DNA of 45,673 nucleotides from RGIG2560 sp964418385 (lineage in GTDB: Bacteria > Patescibacteriota > Microgenomatia > UBA1400 > PJMF01). Position 1 is the first letter of the stretch. Every line of letters begins with the position of its first letter. The notes under the pieces are model-generated. The model did not search any database. It saw nothing but the letters and a program-made list of their open reading frames with translations, and had not been told where the DNA came from. Positions 22,080-31,555 of this stretch are shown in pieces. The DNA is taken from NCBI GenBank assembly GCA_964418385.1, contig CAYQLH010000003.1:1-45673 (forward strand), written 5' to 3'. Both the position numbers and the translations under genes were made by a program.

Positions 22080-23147
22080 TTATCGCTTTCTTTTGGTGAG
22101 ACCGCTGGCTACTGCGTAGATTAAATGATTATTTTCTGGAATACTGCCAACAGTGTTGTCAAAAACACCCAGTGGTAAAACTTCGAGATTAAGATTGGCA
22201 GCGAGGAGCTCGGGAAAACCGGGCATCATGGCACCGCCGCCGCAAACAAAAAGGCGAGAAATTGATTGAGTGGGATTTTGGTTGTTAAAAAATGTGAGTG
22301 TGTTTTTGATATCGCCCAGAATGGTTTGCATGAGGGGGACGATGGCTTGAGCGATTTTGCCTTCGGCGTGGCGAGCGTCGACGCCGTAGTACCACTTGTA
22401 CTCTTCAGCTTTATCCATGGGGAGATTAAAAGTGTTCATAAGAGCACGGGTAATCATGAGACTGCCGGTTTGGTGCGAGAGAGCCATAGCGATTTCGGTG
22501 CCTTTGGTGAGACAGAGATCGAAACCAGAAGCGCCGAAATTCATAATCATGCTGGCGCTATCACCACGGAGATCGGCGGGCAGATGGCGCATGACGGAAA
22601 GGCTTTCGGTTTCCAAAACCGTTGGTTCCAAGCCAGCCTGTTTATAGGCGGCCAGTAAGTTGTTGAGATTTTCTTGGTTGATACCGATCAGCAAAACGCG
22701 CATTTCCTGGGTGGCGGAGTCTTTTTTGTCGGGGCGGTAAAGCACTTGATAATTAAGCACTAGTTCTTCTTTGGGAATGGGGATGTATTGCTGCGCCTGC
22801 CAGTTAATGGACGAAGCGAGTTCCGAATCAGTGAGCGTGGGGATGGAAATTACTTGCGTAGAAACGATTTTTTCTGGGAGTGCGAGCGAGAGATTGGTTT
22901 TGGGTAAATGATTTTCTTCAAAAATGCCTTTTAAGAAATTGGCAGTGCCGTCGATTTGCGTGGTTTTTGTGGGTACAGAGTAACCTAAGGTATTCGGGAC
23001 GGTAAGTGTTTGGAGAATTTCGCCTTGTTTGCCTATTTGGACGATTTTAACGAAACTGCTTCCGAGGTCTACAGCAACGGTTTCCTGATTTTTTTTACTC
23101 GATAAACTGGGAAGATTAATTTTGGGTAAATTGGGTAAATTTAACAT
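22080..23147 (-). CDS. pilM: Type IV pilus assembly protein PilM
   Basis: 355 residues, an actin-like cytoplasmic ATPase. Visible motifs are VAVDLGSSFVKIVQIG (phosphate 1), SLALPEKIVSTQVISIPTLTDSEL and INWQAQQYIPIP, all PilM hallmarks, MIMNFGASGFDLCL (phosphate 2) and FVCGGGAMMPGF (adenosine). It docks on PilN and senses the pilus motor. No pilB, pilC, pilT or pilD genes are in the window, so the motor is encoded elsewhere. An 82-bp gap separates it from the upstream pilin-like gene. Confidence 0.93.
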   Translation of the reverse strand: MLNLPNLPKINLPSLSSKKNQETVAVDLGSSFVKIVQIGKQGEILQTLTVPNTLGYSVPTKTTQIDGTANFLKGIFEENHLPKTNLSLALPEKIVSTQVISIPTLTDSELASSINWQAQQYIPIPKEELVLNYQVLYRPDKKDSATQEMRVLLIGINQENLNNLLAAYKQAGLEPTVLETESLSVMRHLPADLRGDSASMIMNFGASGFDLCLTKGTEIAMALSHQTGSLMITRALMNTFNLPMDKAEEYKWYYGVDARHAEGKIAQAIVPLMQTILGDIKNTLTFFNNQNPTQSISRLFVCGGGAMMPGFPELLAANLNLEVLPLGVFDNTVGSIPENNHLIYAVASGLTKRKR

Positions 23148-23229
23148 AAGTTTTGTTTAACTAAACACAATTCTCACCTTTTCGGGAAGTTTGAGCCGGT
23201 GACGTTTTAATTGCGAAGTTAAATCCTTT

Positions 23230-24033
23230 CTAATTATTGCCTTTAATTTGACCGTTGACGAGGACGCTAAATTGGAACATCCCGGGAGTGGTTGATTCGG
23301 TTTCGAGCTGCTCGACCACGCGGGCTTCATTGCCTTGAGCGCCGGAGTTGAATTGATCGCCGTCACCATGTCCTTGGGCATAGGAAGCGGCGCGGTAATG
23401 TTTGGCGAGGCCCTTCGCGCCAATATACGAGTCTTCAGCTAAAACCATAATGGTGATGGTGTCCTTACCGGGATTGAGTGCCCAATCGAGACCACTGAGA
23501 TCCTCGGCGGTGACGAAACATCTGAAGCCGTTTTGGCAATAGTCTTTGCCGCTTTCATCAGATCTGCACGTGCTACAATCCTTGATTAATTTTTGTACCG
23601 ACTGAGTAGTTTCGTCACTTCCTTCTTGAAAGATTCTCCGGATGAGAAGTTTGGGATTTTTGTCTTTGTCAGCGTTACCGTAACCATAATATATTGTTGG
23701 AACCGATGTACTGTTTGGTTTAAAAGCAATCGCTTCGCCGACTTTGACATAAATCATATCAAAGTCGGTGCCGGCCACCTTTTTGACTGCGGCGCCAGCA
23801 CCACCAGCAGTAGCGCCAACATCTTGCCTTGTTTCATCTTTATCGTAACCACTCAAAGATACCATTTGCTCGGCGACGATTTGGGCTTGGGTAGACTCGC
23901 TGCGAGCCGCCTCTTGTTGCGTGGCACGAACAATCCGCCAGCTGACAGAAACGCCGATGTACAGCAAAATGATAGACAAAATGACAGTAGTGATGCCAAT
24001 TTGCGCCTCTTGCCGACGACTGCTTGTTTGCAT
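23230..24033 (-). CDS. Pilin-like secreted protein upstream of pilM
   Basis: 267 residues from ATG 24033. A short basic start (QTSSRRQEAQ) precedes one hydrophobic helix (about 12-32, GITTVILSIILLYIGVSVSW), as in minor pilins of the PilX kind, then a hydrophilic exported domain. The cysteine cluster CSTCRSDESGKDYC plus another Cys nearby could form disulfides. The C-terminal region is Gly/Gln-rich and ends in a strand-forming segment. No standard prepilin G-F cleavage site is seen. A TACAAT box 6 bp before 24033 sets the start; longer upstream reading overlaps greA and is rejected. A minor pilin is the best guess, given the downstream pilMNO. Confidence 0.6.
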   Translation of the reverse strand: MQTSSRRQEAQIGITTVILSIILLYIGVSVSWRIVRATQQEAARSESTQAQIVAEQMVSLSGYDKDETRQDVGATAGGAGAAVKKVAGTDFDMIYVKVGEAIAFKPNSTSVPTIYYGYGNADKDKNPKLLIRRIFQEGSDETTQSVQKLIKDCSTCRSDESGKDYCQNGFRCFVTAEDLSGLDWALNPGKDTITIMVLAEDSYIGAKGLAKHYRAASYAQGHGDGDQFNSGAQGNEARVVEQLETESTTPGMFQFSVLVNGQIKGNN

Positions 24034-24039
24034 ATCATT

Positions 24040-24045
24040 ATTGTA
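24040..24045 (-). promoter_or_regulatory. -10 box of the pilin-like gene
   Basis: TACAAT on the minus strand, 6 bp before ATG 24033: leaderless. It is divergent from the greA promoter 76 bp away. Confidence 0.5.
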
Positions 24046-24120
24046 ACGAAAAAGGGGTAGTTTGTCAAACGCGAACAGGCGGAACGAGCAGAAATTGGTG
24101 CGCTCAAAAGCCTCTGGGTG

Positions 24121-24129
24121 TGGTATAAT
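24121..24129 (+). promoter_or_regulatory. Extended -10 promoter of greA
   Basis: TGGTATAAT, 9 bp before ATG 24139. An earlier in-frame ATG at 24133 and one at 24118 lie in or before the transcription start and are not used as the start here. Confidence 0.65.
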
Positions 24130-24138
24130 ATGCGTCAT

Positions 24139-24627
24139 ATGAAAGCAAAACAAACGAAAAAAACGAAATTGTCGCAAAAAAGCTATGAAAACCTCCAAGC
24201 GGAGCTGAAAGACCTTGAGGAAAATCAACTGCCGGCGGTGGTGGAACGAATTGCCCACGCTCGCGAACAGGGGGATCTTTCGGAGAATAGCGAATACAAA
24301 GACGCCAAGGATCAGCAAGAATTCTTGGAAGTACGCATTGGCGAGATTAATCAGATTTTGGCGCAAGCAGAAGTGGTGGCTGATGACGATGCCGCCATGG
24401 ATGAAGTCAGAATTGGTTCGCAAGTGACACTTAAGCGCCCTGATGGTCAGAAGGTGACTTATCGAATGATCGCTGAGTACGATAAAGCAGCGGTGGACGA
24501 GGACACAGTTTCGGCAGTGTCGCCGATCGGCAAAGCGCTGATGGGTCAACAAAAAGGTGCCAAAATCAGCGTGGAAACGCCAGCTGGCGTGCGGGAGTAC
24601 GAGTTGGTGAAGTTGATCAACCAATAA
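24139..24627 (+). CDS. greA: Transcription elongation factor GreA
   Basis: 162 residues. The N-terminal coiled-coil finger (LQAELKDLEENQLPAVVERI, then AREQGDLSENSEYKDAKDQQ with the acidic tip DLSENSEY) enters the RNA polymerase secondary channel and stimulates cleavage of backtracked RNA. The C-terminal FKBP-like domain ends SPIGKALMGQQKGAKISVETP. All hallmark residues are present and length is normal. lysS follows 76 bp later. Divergent from the pilin-like gene. Confidence 0.95.
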   Translation: MKAKQTKKTKLSQKSYENLQAELKDLEENQLPAVVERIAHAREQGDLSENSEYKDAKDQQEFLEVRIGEINQILAQAEVVADDDAAMDEVRIGSQVTLKRPDGQKVTYRMIAEYDKAAVDEDTVSAVSPIGKALMGQQKGAKISVETPAGVREYELVKLINQ

Positions 24628-24703
24628 AAAACCGAAAATCACTAAAAAATACCGAAAATAACCAGTAAATAATACGAAAATTAATGAGCGAGGAGTGCGC
24701 GTA

Positions 24704-26188
24704 ATGTCGAGGATTGAGCAAACAATTGCCGCTAAGAAGTCGAAGCGGCGTGAATTGGAAAATTTGGGAGTTAATGTTAGTCCGTACAGTTTTGATAAAA
24801 AACAAACGGTAGCTGCGTGCTTGGAGGAGCTAGACAGTGGTCGTGAAGTGGTGACGGCGGGGCGTGTGATGGCAGTGCGGGCTCACGGTAAGGTGATTTT
24901 TTTTGATCTGGTGGATGAAACGGGACGGATCCAAGTGATGTGTCACGCGGGTAAACTGGGCGCCGAAACTTTCCAAGTTTTGACTTTGGTGGACGCTGGT
25001 GATTTTTTGGGTATTACTGGCATGGTGGAAAAAACGCGCACTGGTGAGGTGACGATTATTGCTCAGACAGCGGAATTTTTGGGTAAGGCTTTGCGTCCCC
25101 TACCCTCGAGTTTTAATACTGCCTCAGAGAAAGAAGCGCGTTTTCGCAAGCGCTACTTGGACATGCTGCTCAATCCGCAAGCGAGCGAGGTTCTGCGCAA
25201 GAGGTGGCAAATTTTGCGTGAGTTGCGTCGTTTTTTGCAAGATGAGCTGGGTTACACTGAAGTGGAAACGCCGGTGCTGCAGCCGCTTTATGGCGGTACG
25301 AATGCCAGGCCCTTTGTGACATACATGAAAGCTTTGGATGACGAACAAATGTATTTGCGGATTGCGCCGGAACTTTATTTGAAGCGTTTAATCGTGGGCG
25401 GGATGGAAAAAATATTTGAAATAGCGCGCAATTTCCGTAATGAAGGCATTGATCAAAGTCACCTGCCAGAGTTTACAATGATCGAGTGGTACCACGCATA
25501 CGCTGATTATCACGTGATGATGGATGAAGTGGAGCGGCTGTTGCGTTATTTGCAGCGTCAGATTAACGGTAGTGAAACGCTGATGATTGGTGAGCAAGAG
25601 GTAGAACTTGATGGTAAAAAGCCGTGGCCCAAGATGACGATGGTGCAAGCTTTGCATGATTATATTGGCTTGGATGTGGAAGCGATGACCAATGACCAGT
25701 TGCAAGAATGGTTGGACGATAATAACTTGCAGCCAGCCGGTGGTTTTTCGCGTGGCAAGGCGATTTTTTCGCTGTTTGATCACTTAGTTACCAAGCTTTT
25801 GATTGCGCCCACTTGGATTATCGACTATCCCAAGGATGTGTCACCATTGGCAAAAACGCATCGCGACAATCCAGATTTGACGGAGCGATATGAGCTGTAT
25901 ATTGGTGGCAAGGAAATTTCTGATGGCTGGAGCGAGATCACGGATCCACTAGAGCAGCGACATCGTTTTGAAGTGGAGCAAAAGCACATGCGGGCTGGCG
26001 ATGACGAGGCACAACCATATGATGAAGATTTCTTGGAGGCGATGGAATACGGCATGCCGCCTTTGGGTGGCGTGGGTTTGGGCATTGATCGCCTGGTGAT
26101 GCTCTTGACCAATAACTGGTCGATAAAAGAAGTGATTGCCTTCCCTACCCTGAAAAGTATAAAGACGAAAGATCAAGATGCTGAGTAG
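24704..26188 (+). CDS. lysS: Lysyl-tRNA synthetase, class II
   Basis: 494 residues, charging tRNA-Lys. The OB-fold anticodon domain spans about 45-145 (VTAGRVMAVRAHGKVIFFDL). The class II core has motif 1 around ELGYTEVETPVL, motif 2 FRNEGID and motif 3 GLGIDRLVMLL. ATG 24704 has AGGAG eight bases upstream; a GTG at 24695 would add three residues. The 76-bp gap after greA is A-rich with ACCGAAAAT repeated twice and shows no T-box or riboswitch. The gene overlaps serS by 11 bp. Confidence 0.95.
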   Translation: MSRIEQTIAAKKSKRRELENLGVNVSPYSFDKKQTVAACLEELDSGREVVTAGRVMAVRAHGKVIFFDLVDETGRIQVMCHAGKLGAETFQVLTLVDAGDFLGITGMVEKTRTGEVTIIAQTAEFLGKALRPLPSSFNTASEKEARFRKRYLDMLLNPQASEVLRKRWQILRELRRFLQDELGYTEVETPVLQPLYGGTNARPFVTYMKALDDEQMYLRIAPELYLKRLIVGGMEKIFEIARNFRNEGIDQSHLPEFTMIEWYHAYADYHVMMDEVERLLRYLQRQINGSETLMIGEQEVELDGKKPWPKMTMVQALHDYIGLDVEAMTNDQLQEWLDDNNLQPAGGFSRGKAIFSLFDHLVTKLLIAPTWIIDYPKDVSPLAKTHRDNPDLTERYELYIGGKEISDGWSEITDPLEQRHRFEVEQKHMRAGDDEAQPYDEDFLEAMEYGMPPLGGVGLGIDRLVMLLTNNWSIKEVIAFPTLKSIKTKDQDAE

Positions 26189-27476
26189 TGAGTTTATTCG
26201 CGAAAATCCAGAGAAAGTGCGCCAAGCGGCGCGCGACAAACAGTTGGATCCAAAAGTGGTGGACCGTTGGTTGGAGTTGGATGCCAAAAGACGAGAAACG
26301 TTGACACAAGTGGAGAAAAAGCGCGCTTTGGTCAATAAAAATGCCCAAGAGATCAAAATGCAAGTTGCCAAGGGCGGCAAGCCGGAAGCGGCGTTGGTGA
26401 TTCGTGGGAAAGCGATTAAAAGCGAGCTCAAGCAGCTTGAGCAAACCTTGAAAACAGTGGAAGCGGAATTTGCGGAGGCGTGTTTATGGATTCCCAATGT
26501 ACCCGCCGATGACGTGCCAGTGGGACCGGATGAAAGCGGCAATCAAGTGATTAAAAAAGTTGGTTCATCGCGAAAATTTGATTTTAAAGTTCGTTCGCAT
26601 GCAGAAGTCATGGAAGATTTGGACTGGTTGGATACCAAGCGAGCCGTGAAGATTGGCGGTTTTCGCACTTACATGCTGCGTGGTGAGGCGGTGCTTTTGG
26701 AACAAGCGATTTTGAATTATGCCTTAAAAAAGTTGGTGGATGAGGGTTTTACGCCGATGAGTGCGCCCTCTTTGGTCAAGCACGAAGCGATGGTGGGCAC
26801 GGGCTATTTGCCTTGGGGTGAGCAAGATCACTATTACACTCAAGACGAGCAAATTTTGGCAGGAACGGCGGAAGTGGCATTGACGAGTTTTTATCAGGGA
26901 GAGGTGCTGCGCTTGAAAGATTTACCTGTCAAAATGGCAGGAATTTCGCCTTGTTTCCGGCGCGAAGTGGGTACGCATGGCAAGGATACACAAGGAATTG
27001 TGCGGGTGCACCAGTTTAATAAGGTGGAACAGGTGGTTTATACGATTGCTGACGAGCAAGAAACACGCCGCTGGCACGAAAAAATGCTTGGTTTTGCCGA
27101 GAGCTTACTCCAAGATTTGGGTCTCCCCTATCAGGTGCTTTTGATGTGTACGGGCGATATTGGGGCGGGTCAGCGCAAAAAATACGATATTGAAAGCTGG
27201 TTTCCGGCGCAAAATAAGTATCGCGAGACGCATTCAGCAAGTTATTTTAATGATTTTCAATCGCGCCGGCTCAATATCAAGTATCAAGACAGCGACGGCA
27301 AGACGCGTTTTGTGTACACACTCAATAACACGATGGCGGCGTCGCCGCGGCTTTTGGCGTGCGTGGTGGAGAATTATCAGCAAAAAGATGGCAGTGTGGT
27401 CATTCCTGAGGTTTTACGGTCGTATATGGGCGGAATTGAACGCGTGAGCCCCAAAAAAGCGCAAAATAAAGGGTAA
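26178..27476 (+). CDS. serS: Seryl-tRNA synthetase
   Basis: 432 residues, normal length. The N-terminal coiled-coil arm (about 25-100) grips the long variable arm of tRNA-Ser. The class II core has GTAEVALTSFY, motif 2 SPCFRREVGTHGKDTQGIVRVHQF and motif 3 LNNTMAASPRLLACVVENYQ. It begins inside the end of lysS (11-bp overlap), so it is translationally coupled. The only two tRNA synthetase genes adjacent here are both class II. Confidence 0.95.
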   Translation: MLSSEFIRENPEKVRQAARDKQLDPKVVDRWLELDAKRRETLTQVEKKRALVNKNAQEIKMQVAKGGKPEAALVIRGKAIKSELKQLEQTLKTVEAEFAEACLWIPNVPADDVPVGPDESGNQVIKKVGSSRKFDFKVRSHAEVMEDLDWLDTKRAVKIGGFRTYMLRGEAVLLEQAILNYALKKLVDEGFTPMSAPSLVKHEAMVGTGYLPWGEQDHYYTQDEQILAGTAEVALTSFYQGEVLRLKDLPVKMAGISPCFRREVGTHGKDTQGIVRVHQFNKVEQVVYTIADEQETRRWHEKMLGFAESLLQDLGLPYQVLLMCTGDIGAGQRKKYDIESWFPAQNKYRETHSASYFNDFQSRRLNIKYQDSDGKTRFVYTLNNTMAASPRLLACVVENYQQKDGSVVIPEVLRSYMGGIERVSPKKAQNKG

Positions 27477-27485
27477 ATTGTCAAT

Positions 27486-28403
27486 ATGGATAAAATCGCC
27501 ATTATTATTGTTCACTACAATACTGACGATGATACGCGGGAGACGTTGGCTTCATTGGCGAAGTTACGTGCGGAAAACTTGGAAGTGCGAATTTTTGTGG
27601 TGGATAATGCCTCGCGAGAGCCTTTGGTCTTGAATCAATCTGATCGGATGTACAAAGATGTGCGTTTGATTCGTTCGGATGCTAATTTGGGTTTTAGCGG
27701 GGGTAATAATTTGGGTTTTGAGACCGCCAGCCGCGAATTTGAACCAGATTATTTTTTGCTTTTAAACTCAGATACGTTGGTAGACCCAGATTTTTTGGGG
27801 AATTTGTACAAGAGTTTAAGTGTACATCCACGCTGGGGGGCGGTGTCGCCGAAAATCTATTTTGCGCCTGGTTGTGAGTTTCACCAAGATGCATACAAGA
27901 GTCGGCAACGTGGGCAAGTCATCTGGTTTGCCGGTGGCAGCATTGATTGGGATAATCTGCTGACAGTGCATTGTGGGGTGGATGAACTGGATCGTGGGCA
28001 ATTCTCCCAGGCAAGGACGCTTGATTTTGCGAGTGGCTGCTGTCTTTTAATCAGACGCGAAGTTTTGGCAAGTGCAGGCGTGTTTGATGATCGGTACTTT
28101 TTGTATTATGAGGATACTGATCTGTGCGAGCGGATTAAAAATCAAGGATTTCAGATAGGGTTTGAGCCACAGGCTGTAATCTGGCATAAAAATGGTGGCT
28201 CGACGGCTGGTTCTGGTAGTGATTTGCAAACTTTTTATCAGACACGTAACCGCTTGCTCTTTTTTGCGTCTTATGGTGATTTATGGGTCAAGCAGCGAGT
28301 GTGGCGTTTTGCCTGGAGGCTGTGGTGTCATGGGTCACGGGTGGAAAAATTGGCAGTGCGGGCATTCTGGCAGCGGCATTTTGGCAAACAAGTAGCGATA
28401 TAA
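27486..28403 (+). CDS. GT2 glycosyltransferase, rhamnosyltransferase-like
   Basis: 305 residues. A GT-A fold of the WbbL type: IIIVHYNTDDDTRETLASL, FVVDNASRE, LGFSGGNNLGFE, the metal-binding LLLNSDT, and YEDTDLCERIKNQGF with the catalytic-base region. It transfers a sugar from a nucleotide donor in the cytoplasm to a lipid-linked glycan; donor and acceptor cannot be read from sequence. Nine bases separate it from serS. First gene of the envelope-glycan region. Confidence 0.85.
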   Translation: MDKIAIIIVHYNTDDDTRETLASLAKLRAENLEVRIFVVDNASREPLVLNQSDRMYKDVRLIRSDANLGFSGGNNLGFETASREFEPDYFLLLNSDTLVDPDFLGNLYKSLSVHPRWGAVSPKIYFAPGCEFHQDAYKSRQRGQVIWFAGGSIDWDNLLTVHCGVDELDRGQFSQARTLDFASGCCLLIRREVLASAGVFDDRYFLYYEDTDLCERIKNQGFQIGFEPQAVIWHKNGGSTAGSGSDLQTFYQTRNRLLFFASYGDLWVKQRVWRFAWRLWCHGSRVEKLAVRAFWQRHFGKQVAI

Positions 28404-28489
28404 CAAGTTTCTTTTGGAACGTTTGGCGGTGTTAAATGAGGACAATTGCAGCTTGTACCAGATTGAACTGTAGTATTTATTATTGGGTC

Positions 28490-28518
28490 TTGACAAATTG
28501 ATCAAAGTGTGATATAAT
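28490..28518 (+). promoter_or_regulatory. Consensus promoter of the PBP gene
   Basis: TTGACA (28490-28495), a 17-bp spacer and TATAAT (28513-28518), in the context TTGACAAAT..TGTGATATAATA. The ATG at 28526 follows 7 bp later: leaderless. Confidence 0.85.
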
Positions 28519-28525
28519 ATATCTT

Positions 28526-31099
28526 ATGGAAAGATGGGAAATACAGTTTAAATTATTCCTGGCACGGTTGCTGGCAACCTACTGGTGGTGTGAGCGCCGC
28601 TTACTGAGATCTTATCGGTCTTGGCGGGAAAAACGATTAAATGAGCGTCAATTGGCTCAGGCTAAGGCAGAACATGCCCGTTGGAATGAGCTTTTATGGG
28701 CAACAGGACGTCATTTGCAGGTACGACCAACTTGGTGGCAAAAACTTTTGGGTCTCCAAGTGCATTATCGGCAAGAGATGGCGCCAAAAGCTGCTCAGAA
28801 CGCTCAAAACGACAATCTTAGCAAGACGCAAGAAGTGATTTATCAAGCGCCGCAGATGCCGGCACGACCGCGTCCGGAAATTAAGTTTTATCTGGAAAGA
28901 CCAAAGCGCTACGGTTTTAAGAAACGACACGTCTGGCGCGAATGGTGGCGTGGGGTATTGTGTTGGCGGCATCACCTCAAGCATAAAAAGTCGCACATTA
29001 AGCGCGCGCACCCGAAGAAAATTCGCCGTTATTTGAAGCGGCGCGAGAGCATTGTCTTGCGACGGACGCTTTCTCGAGGAATTCAAGTATTTTGGGCGTC
29101 TTTCTCTTTTGCAGTGAGTTTTGCGATCCTTTTTGGCTCGTGGTGGATGTATCAAAACGTCTTTGTGGATTTACCAGATATTGCGCAATTGGTTTCTGGC
29201 AAGCAAAACATGACGACCAAAATTTTAGATCGTAACAATCATTTGCTTTTTGAGATTTATGAAGACGAAAACCGGACGCCCGTGGCGCTGTCTGAAGTTT
29301 CTCCAGATTTGATTAACGCTACTATTGCAATTGAAGATCGGACTTTCCGTGAGCACAAAGGTTTTGACTTGAAAGCGATTTTGCGGGCATTTATTGCCAA
29401 TCAAGAATCAGGCACAATTTCGCAAGGTGCATCCACAATCACGCAACAGTTGGTGAAACAACGGTTGCTGACGCCGGAAAAGACTTTTATCCGCAAAATG
29501 CGCGAGGTGATTTTGGCAGTTTTGGTGGAGGAAAATTTCTCTAAAGATGAGATTTTGGAAATGTATTTGAATCAGGTGAACTACGGTGGTCCGGTGTACG
29601 GTATCGAGCAGGCATCGGTGACGTTTTTTGGCAAAAACGCGAAAAACTTGACCTTGGCGGAGAGTGCGTTTTTGGCGGGATTGCCGCAAGCGCCGAGTCG
29701 TTACTCGCCTTATGCCAATGATTTGGAAGGCTCGTACCGGCGTCGGAGTGAGGTTTTGCGCCGGATGGAAGAAGATGGCTACATTACCGCCGAACAGCGA
29801 GCGGAAGCGGATGCCGAAGAACTGGTTTTTAACAACAGTCGAGTCAAAATCGAGGCACCACATTTTGTGATGTACGTGCGTTCGCTTTTGGCCCAGATGT
29901 ACGGTGAAGACATGGTCAACACTGGTGGCTTGGTGGTGCGTACATCGATTGATCTGGATATGCAAAACAAGGTCCAAGAAATTGTGACCAATGAAGTGGA
30001 TGGCCTCAAAAATATGCGGGTGTCCAACGGAGCAGCCATGGTGGTGCGTCCGGGCACGGGTGAGATTTTGGCGATGGTGGGTTCGCGTGACTACTTTGAT
30101 TTTGAAAATGATGGTCAGGTGAACGTGACGACGCGTTTGCGTCAGCCTGGTTCGTCAATCAAACCGGTGACTTACGCTTCGGCGATGGAGTACAATGGTT
30201 TTACGCCGGCAACTTTGATTTTGGATCAACCGGTAACTTATCGCTCTGGCGGTGGACCAGCTTATACGCCCAAAAACTATGATGGTCGCTTTCACGGCAA
30301 CGTGACGGTGCGCGAATCTTTGGGCTGTTCTTACAATATCCCAGCGGTGAAAGTGCTCAATGAGATTGGTCTGGACGAAATGATTGATCAGGCGCGTTTA
30401 ATGGGTATTACCACTTGGGAAGATCGATCACGCTTTGGTTTGTCGCTCACTTTGGGTAGCGGTGAAGTGCGGATGGTTGATATGATGCAGGTGTATGGCA
30501 CTTTTGCCAACGCTGGTGTGACGATCGATGAAGATCCGTTCTTGGAAATTTTGGATTACAAGGGAGAAACGATTTACAGAAACGATTGCGCTTTAGCTGG
30601 TGATTGCAGTCAAAAATCGCATCGCTCGCTCTCGGCAGGGACGGCGTACCAGATTACGAATATTTTGAGTGATAATGCAGCACGGACACCGGCCTTTGGT
30701 GCCAATAGCGTTTTGAATATTCCTGGTCAAGAAGTGGCGGTCAAAACAGGGACCACCAACAGTTTGCGCGATAACTGGACTTTTGGTTACACGCAAGATT
30801 ACGTGGTTGGCACTTGGGTTGGCAACAATAACAACGCACCAATGAGTTATATCGCCTCTGGTATTACAGGTGCGTCACCGATGTGGCAAAAAATCTTTTT
30901 AACCCTTTTGGACAATGAAAATCCTGCACACTTTGATGTGCCAGACGAAATTGTGAAAGTCGCTTATTGCGGACGCCAGGAAGTTTTCAAGGCTGACGCA
31001 GTGCCGCGAGAAGTTTGTCGCAAGGTGGTGGCAGTGAATCCAGAAACTGGTGAACCGAGTGAAAACAACGGTGAAGAGCATCACGATGAAGCGAATTAG
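28526..31099 (+). CDS. Class A penicillin-binding protein (PBP1A-like)
   Basis: 857 residues; bifunctional peptidoglycan glycosyltransferase/transpeptidase. Residues 1-180 are a cytoplasmic, Arg/Lys/Trp-rich region, much longer than in ordinary PBPs. A membrane helix is near 187-208 (FWASFSFAVSFAILFGSWWMY). GT51 motifs are EDRTFREHKGFD near 270 and GASTITQQLVKQ. Transpeptidase motifs are SSIK with the active serine near 543, SYN in GCSYNIPAVK, and KTGTTNSLRDNW near 739. A short acidic tail follows. It extends and cross-links the cell wall. It has its own promoter and is convergent, with 6 bp to spare, to the minus-strand gene beyond. Confidence 0.94.
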   Translation: MERWEIQFKLFLARLLATYWWCERRLLRSYRSWREKRLNERQLAQAKAEHARWNELLWATGRHLQVRPTWWQKLLGLQVHYRQEMAPKAAQNAQNDNLSKTQEVIYQAPQMPARPRPEIKFYLERPKRYGFKKRHVWREWWRGVLCWRHHLKHKKSHIKRAHPKKIRRYLKRRESIVLRRTLSRGIQVFWASFSFAVSFAILFGSWWMYQNVFVDLPDIAQLVSGKQNMTTKILDRNNHLLFEIYEDENRTPVALSEVSPDLINATIAIEDRTFREHKGFDLKAILRAFIANQESGTISQGASTITQQLVKQRLLTPEKTFIRKMREVILAVLVEENFSKDEILEMYLNQVNYGGPVYGIEQASVTFFGKNAKNLTLAESAFLAGLPQAPSRYSPYANDLEGSYRRRSEVLRRMEEDGYITAEQRAEADAEELVFNNSRVKIEAPHFVMYVRSLLAQMYGEDMVNTGGLVVRTSIDLDMQNKVQEIVTNEVDGLKNMRVSNGAAMVVRPGTGEILAMVGSRDYFDFENDGQVNVTTRLRQPGSSIKPVTYASAMEYNGFTPATLILDQPVTYRSGGGPAYTPKNYDGRFHGNVTVRESLGCSYNIPAVKVLNEIGLDEMIDQARLMGITTWEDRSRFGLSLTLGSGEVRMVDMMQVYGTFANAGVTIDEDPFLEILDYKGETIYRNDCALAGDCSQKSHRSLSAGTAYQITNILSDNAARTPAFGANSVLNIPGQEVAVKTGTTNSLRDNWTFGYTQDYVVGTWVGNNNNAPMSYIASGITGASPMWQKIFLTLLDNENPAHFDVPDEIVKVAYCGRQEVFKADAVPREVCRKVVAVNPETGEPSENNGEEHHDEAN

Positions 31100-31105
31100 C
31101 TTGAT

Positions 31106-31555
31106 TTAAGGTGTTTTATCGCTTGAAGCAGCTTGCAAGAAAAAGTCAAGACGATGGAAGCTGGCAGCGACGGTGTGGCCGTCCCACAGATATGGGAGCG
31201 GTGCACCGTCTTCAGCGTAAAGGTAGTGACTGTCATAAGTGCAGTGGATATTTACGCCGAGTAAATTAAAAATGCAAGTGTGATCTGGTTGAAAAGTCAG
31301 CGAGACAGATTGACCAAAAAGAGCGATGTCATCAATGTTTTTTTGTTGACCTTTTTGGTAGATGGCGATCGCATCGTAGAGACCTGGCGGCGGGGCGACT
31401 TGATAGAGTTTATGAGTGACGGCGTCTTGAAAGTCGATTTCGTGATAGGGATGTGATTGCAAGGTGGTGGTGTCGCTAAATGCTTGCAGGCTTTTTGGTG
31501 CAAAAAAAGCAAAGATGCAGGAAAAAATGGCTAATTGACAGGCGAGTGATTTCAT
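31106..31555 (-). CDS. Secreted hypothetical protein
   Basis: 149 residues with a clear signal peptide (MKSLACQLAIFSCIFAFF ... SLQA, cleavage near residue 24). The mature part of about 125 residues is polar, with strands such as SVSLTFQPDHTCIFNLLGV and two cysteines (in HTCIF and IHCTY) that may form a disulfide. The ATG overlaps the stop of the upstream nuclease gene as TAATG, so the two are translationally coupled. No family is recognised. Confidence 0.65.
   Translation of the reverse strand: MKSLACQLAIFSCIFAFFAPKSLQAFSDTTTLQSHPYHEIDFQDAVTHKLYQVAPPPGLYDAIAIYQKGQQKNIDDIALFGQSVSLTFQPDHTCIFNLLGVNIHCTYDSHYLYAEDGAPLPYLWDGHTVAASFHRLDFFLQAASSDKTP

Noticed and set aside
24034..24642. N-terminal extension of the pilin-like gene across greA
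   Set aside because: It would be antisense to all of greA, and a -10 box lies just before ATG 24033.
24628..24703. T-box or riboswitch before lysS
   Set aside because: The 76-bp leader is A-rich with no stem, no T-box sequence and no terminator.
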